Assembly (NCBI RefSeq): GCF_934191625.1
Contig: NZ_CAKPUG010000007.1
Location: 1-64,000 of the forward strand
Direction of reading: 5' to 3'
Source of the DNA: an uncultured Lactococcus sp.
Lineage (GTDB): Bacteria > Bacillota > Bacilli > Lactobacillales > Streptococcaceae
Length of the DNA: 64,000 nt
The position numbers and the translations under genes are program-made. Shown here piece by piece: positions 63,227 to 64,000 of the stretch. Below the pieces are notes generated by a model. It made no database searches. It was not told the DNA's origin and saw only the letters and a program-made list of their open reading frames with translations. How positions within the stretch are numbered: the stretch's first letter is position 1; each line of letters begins with the position of its first letter.

Positions 63227-64000
63227 TAGAGTGTTGGTAGAATACACGTGCCCTCTGGGCTATAAAAATCTTTTTGTTTTAGTGTGAGCATCCCTGTTTT
63301 CCTATTGCGGCGGAAAAGACTGATATTATCACTATCTTGATGTGCAACGATAATAAAATCTTCTGTACTGTTGAAATTGAAGTCTCGAGGTGTTTCGCCT
63401 TCGGTTTTTACAATCTCTTCTAAAGTTAGCTTTGTACCCAAGGGGCTAACACTATAAATAGCAATAGAATTATGCCCGCGGTTTGAAGCGTAGAGAAACG
63501 CACCGTCGGAAGAAAGGCGTAGAGCAGATGCGCTCTTTGTACCTTCAAAATCTACGGGAAGAGTACTGATTGTTTCGAGTGCGGCAAAGCGCCCTTTTTC
63601 TTCATTGTAGCTGAGAACAGTTACGGTAGAAGAAAATTCACCAATAGCATAAGCAATCTTACCGTTTGGATGGAAAGTAAGATGACGGACTCCCGTGCCT
63701 GCAGGCATGCGGTAGAGGCTTACAAGAGAGAGCTTGCCTTCTTCTCCAACGACATCGTAAACGGTAATCTCATCTGTTCCCAAGTCACATGTAACCAAGC
63801 GTCCATCAGGTGTAAGATCTGTATAATGCACGTGTGGGCGCTCTTGACCGGGGTGTACTTTTGATCCTTCGCCTTCATGTCTTACAGTGTCCGTTAAAGT
63901 AAGGGAACCATTTTTTTGAATTTTGTAGACTCGAATTTCCCCCAAGTGATAATTGGCTCCATACACAAAACCGCGTTTATTATCTACAGCTACATAGCAA
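63226..64000 (-). CDS. pgl: 6-phosphogluconolactonase, seven-bladed propeller type (partial)
   Basis: The 3' part of a gene that continues past the window edge; the visible 257 codons have no stop and no convincing start. The frame reads through the last bases as CYVAVDNKRGFVYGANYHLG. It is a YkgB/Pgl-type propeller lactonase that hydrolyses 6-phosphogluconolactone, the product of zwf in this same window. Signature pieces are HVHYTDLTPDGRLVTCDLGT, GVRHLTFHPNGKIAYAIGEF and NSIAIYSVSP. It is not fused or truncated internally. Confidence 0.92.
   Translation of the reverse strand, partial: CYVAVDNKRGFVYGANYHLGEIRVYKIQKNGSLTLTDTVRHEGEGSKVHPGQERPHVHYTDLTPDGRLVTCDLGTDEITVYDVVGEEGKLSLVSLYRMPAGTGVRHLTFHPNGKIAYAIGEFSSTVTVLSYNEEKGRFAALETISTLPVDFEGTKSASALRLSSDGAFLYASNRGHNSIAIYSVSPLGTKLTLEEIVKTEGETPRDFNFNSTEDFIIVAHQDSDNISLFRRNRKTGMLTLKQKDFYSPEGTCILPTL

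Noticed and set aside
1..64000. CRISPR arrays, transposases, phage genes or attachment sites
   Set aside because: I looked for evenly spaced direct repeats, DDE-type proteins and integrases and saw none; the tRNA ends show no flanking duplications.

Overview
The window is a 64-kb piece of a low-GC Gram-positive chromosome, almost certainly a Lactococcus. The signs are a Usp45-like pair of secreted PcsB hydrolases behind mreCD, a glnR-glnA operon, the argS/argR, mutS/mutL, ruvA/ruvB order, a lysine-riboswitch lysP, and compact strings of tRNA and housekeeping genes. Usp45 is duplicated here and the details do not look like L. lactis, so a member of the L. garvieae group is likely; that species-level call is inference. 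No prophage, insertion sequence, rRNA gene or CRISPR array is visible. This is core chromosome with a few decayed spots.

Layout. 1-590: six tRNA genes ending at a terminator. 689-11866: Ca-type P-ATPase, a DUF536-like DNA-binding protein, gapA, a PhnA-domain protein, recG, mnmE, an RsuA-family pseudouridine synthase, rpiA and a Nudix hydrolase. 11985-18232: cell shape and wall (mreC, mreD, two pcsB/usp45 paralogues), dnaJ under a perfect CIRCE operator, and yqeG. 18277-18372: a compact DnaA-box cluster. 18404-22699: zwf with a 59-residue partner gene, a TSUP permease with its DUF1634 partner, tRNA-Leu(CAG), a small gene and a 3-hydroxyacid dehydrogenase. 22738-33585: argS/argR, ylbF, mutS, mutL, a GtrB-like glycosyltransferase, ruvA and ruvB. 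33686-41402: a low-molecular-weight phosphatase, glnR-glnA with GlnR operator, chorismate mutase, free methionine-R-sulfoxide reductase, a degenerate APH-fold protein, dnaX, and lysP behind a lysine riboswitch. 41622-46225: rpsF-ssb-rpsR, a metallophosphoesterase, a DUF960-like protein, an RpiR regulator and recX. 46346-49841: an HxlR-controlled MFS/aldo-keto reductase pair, a VOC protein and a lipoprotein. 50381-53755: rlmCD-like methyltransferase, GNAT, a frameshifted gene, a DUF1912-like protein and a FusB-family EF-G-binding protein behind a short leader ORF. 53762-64000: T-box-controlled valS, pgi, rsmD-coaD-sepM, adhE flanked by Rex-like sites, and a partial 6-phosphogluconolactonase.

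The most striking global pattern is promoter placement. Sixteen genes on both strands have a -10 hexamer, usually extended (TGn), exactly 6 nt (14 cases) or 7 nt (2 cases) before an ATG, with no ribosome-binding site. RNA polymerase would start on or next to the A of the start codon, so these mRNAs should be leaderless. Genes with GTG or TTG starts all have Shine-Dalgarno leaders. The affected genes are mostly low-level information-processing functions: recG, ruvB, recX, argS, argR, rsmD, rlmCD and rsuA.

The second strong signal is the DnaA-box cluster between yqeG and zwf: three boxes forward and three reverse in 65 bp, near helical phase, with no dnaA gene nearby. Other regulatory signals that fit their genes are cre (gapA), WalR box (second pcsB), CIRCE (dnaJ), ARG box (argS/argR), GlnR box (glnR), Rex boxes (adhE), an HxlR dyad, a lysine riboswitch and a valine T-box with specifier GTT.
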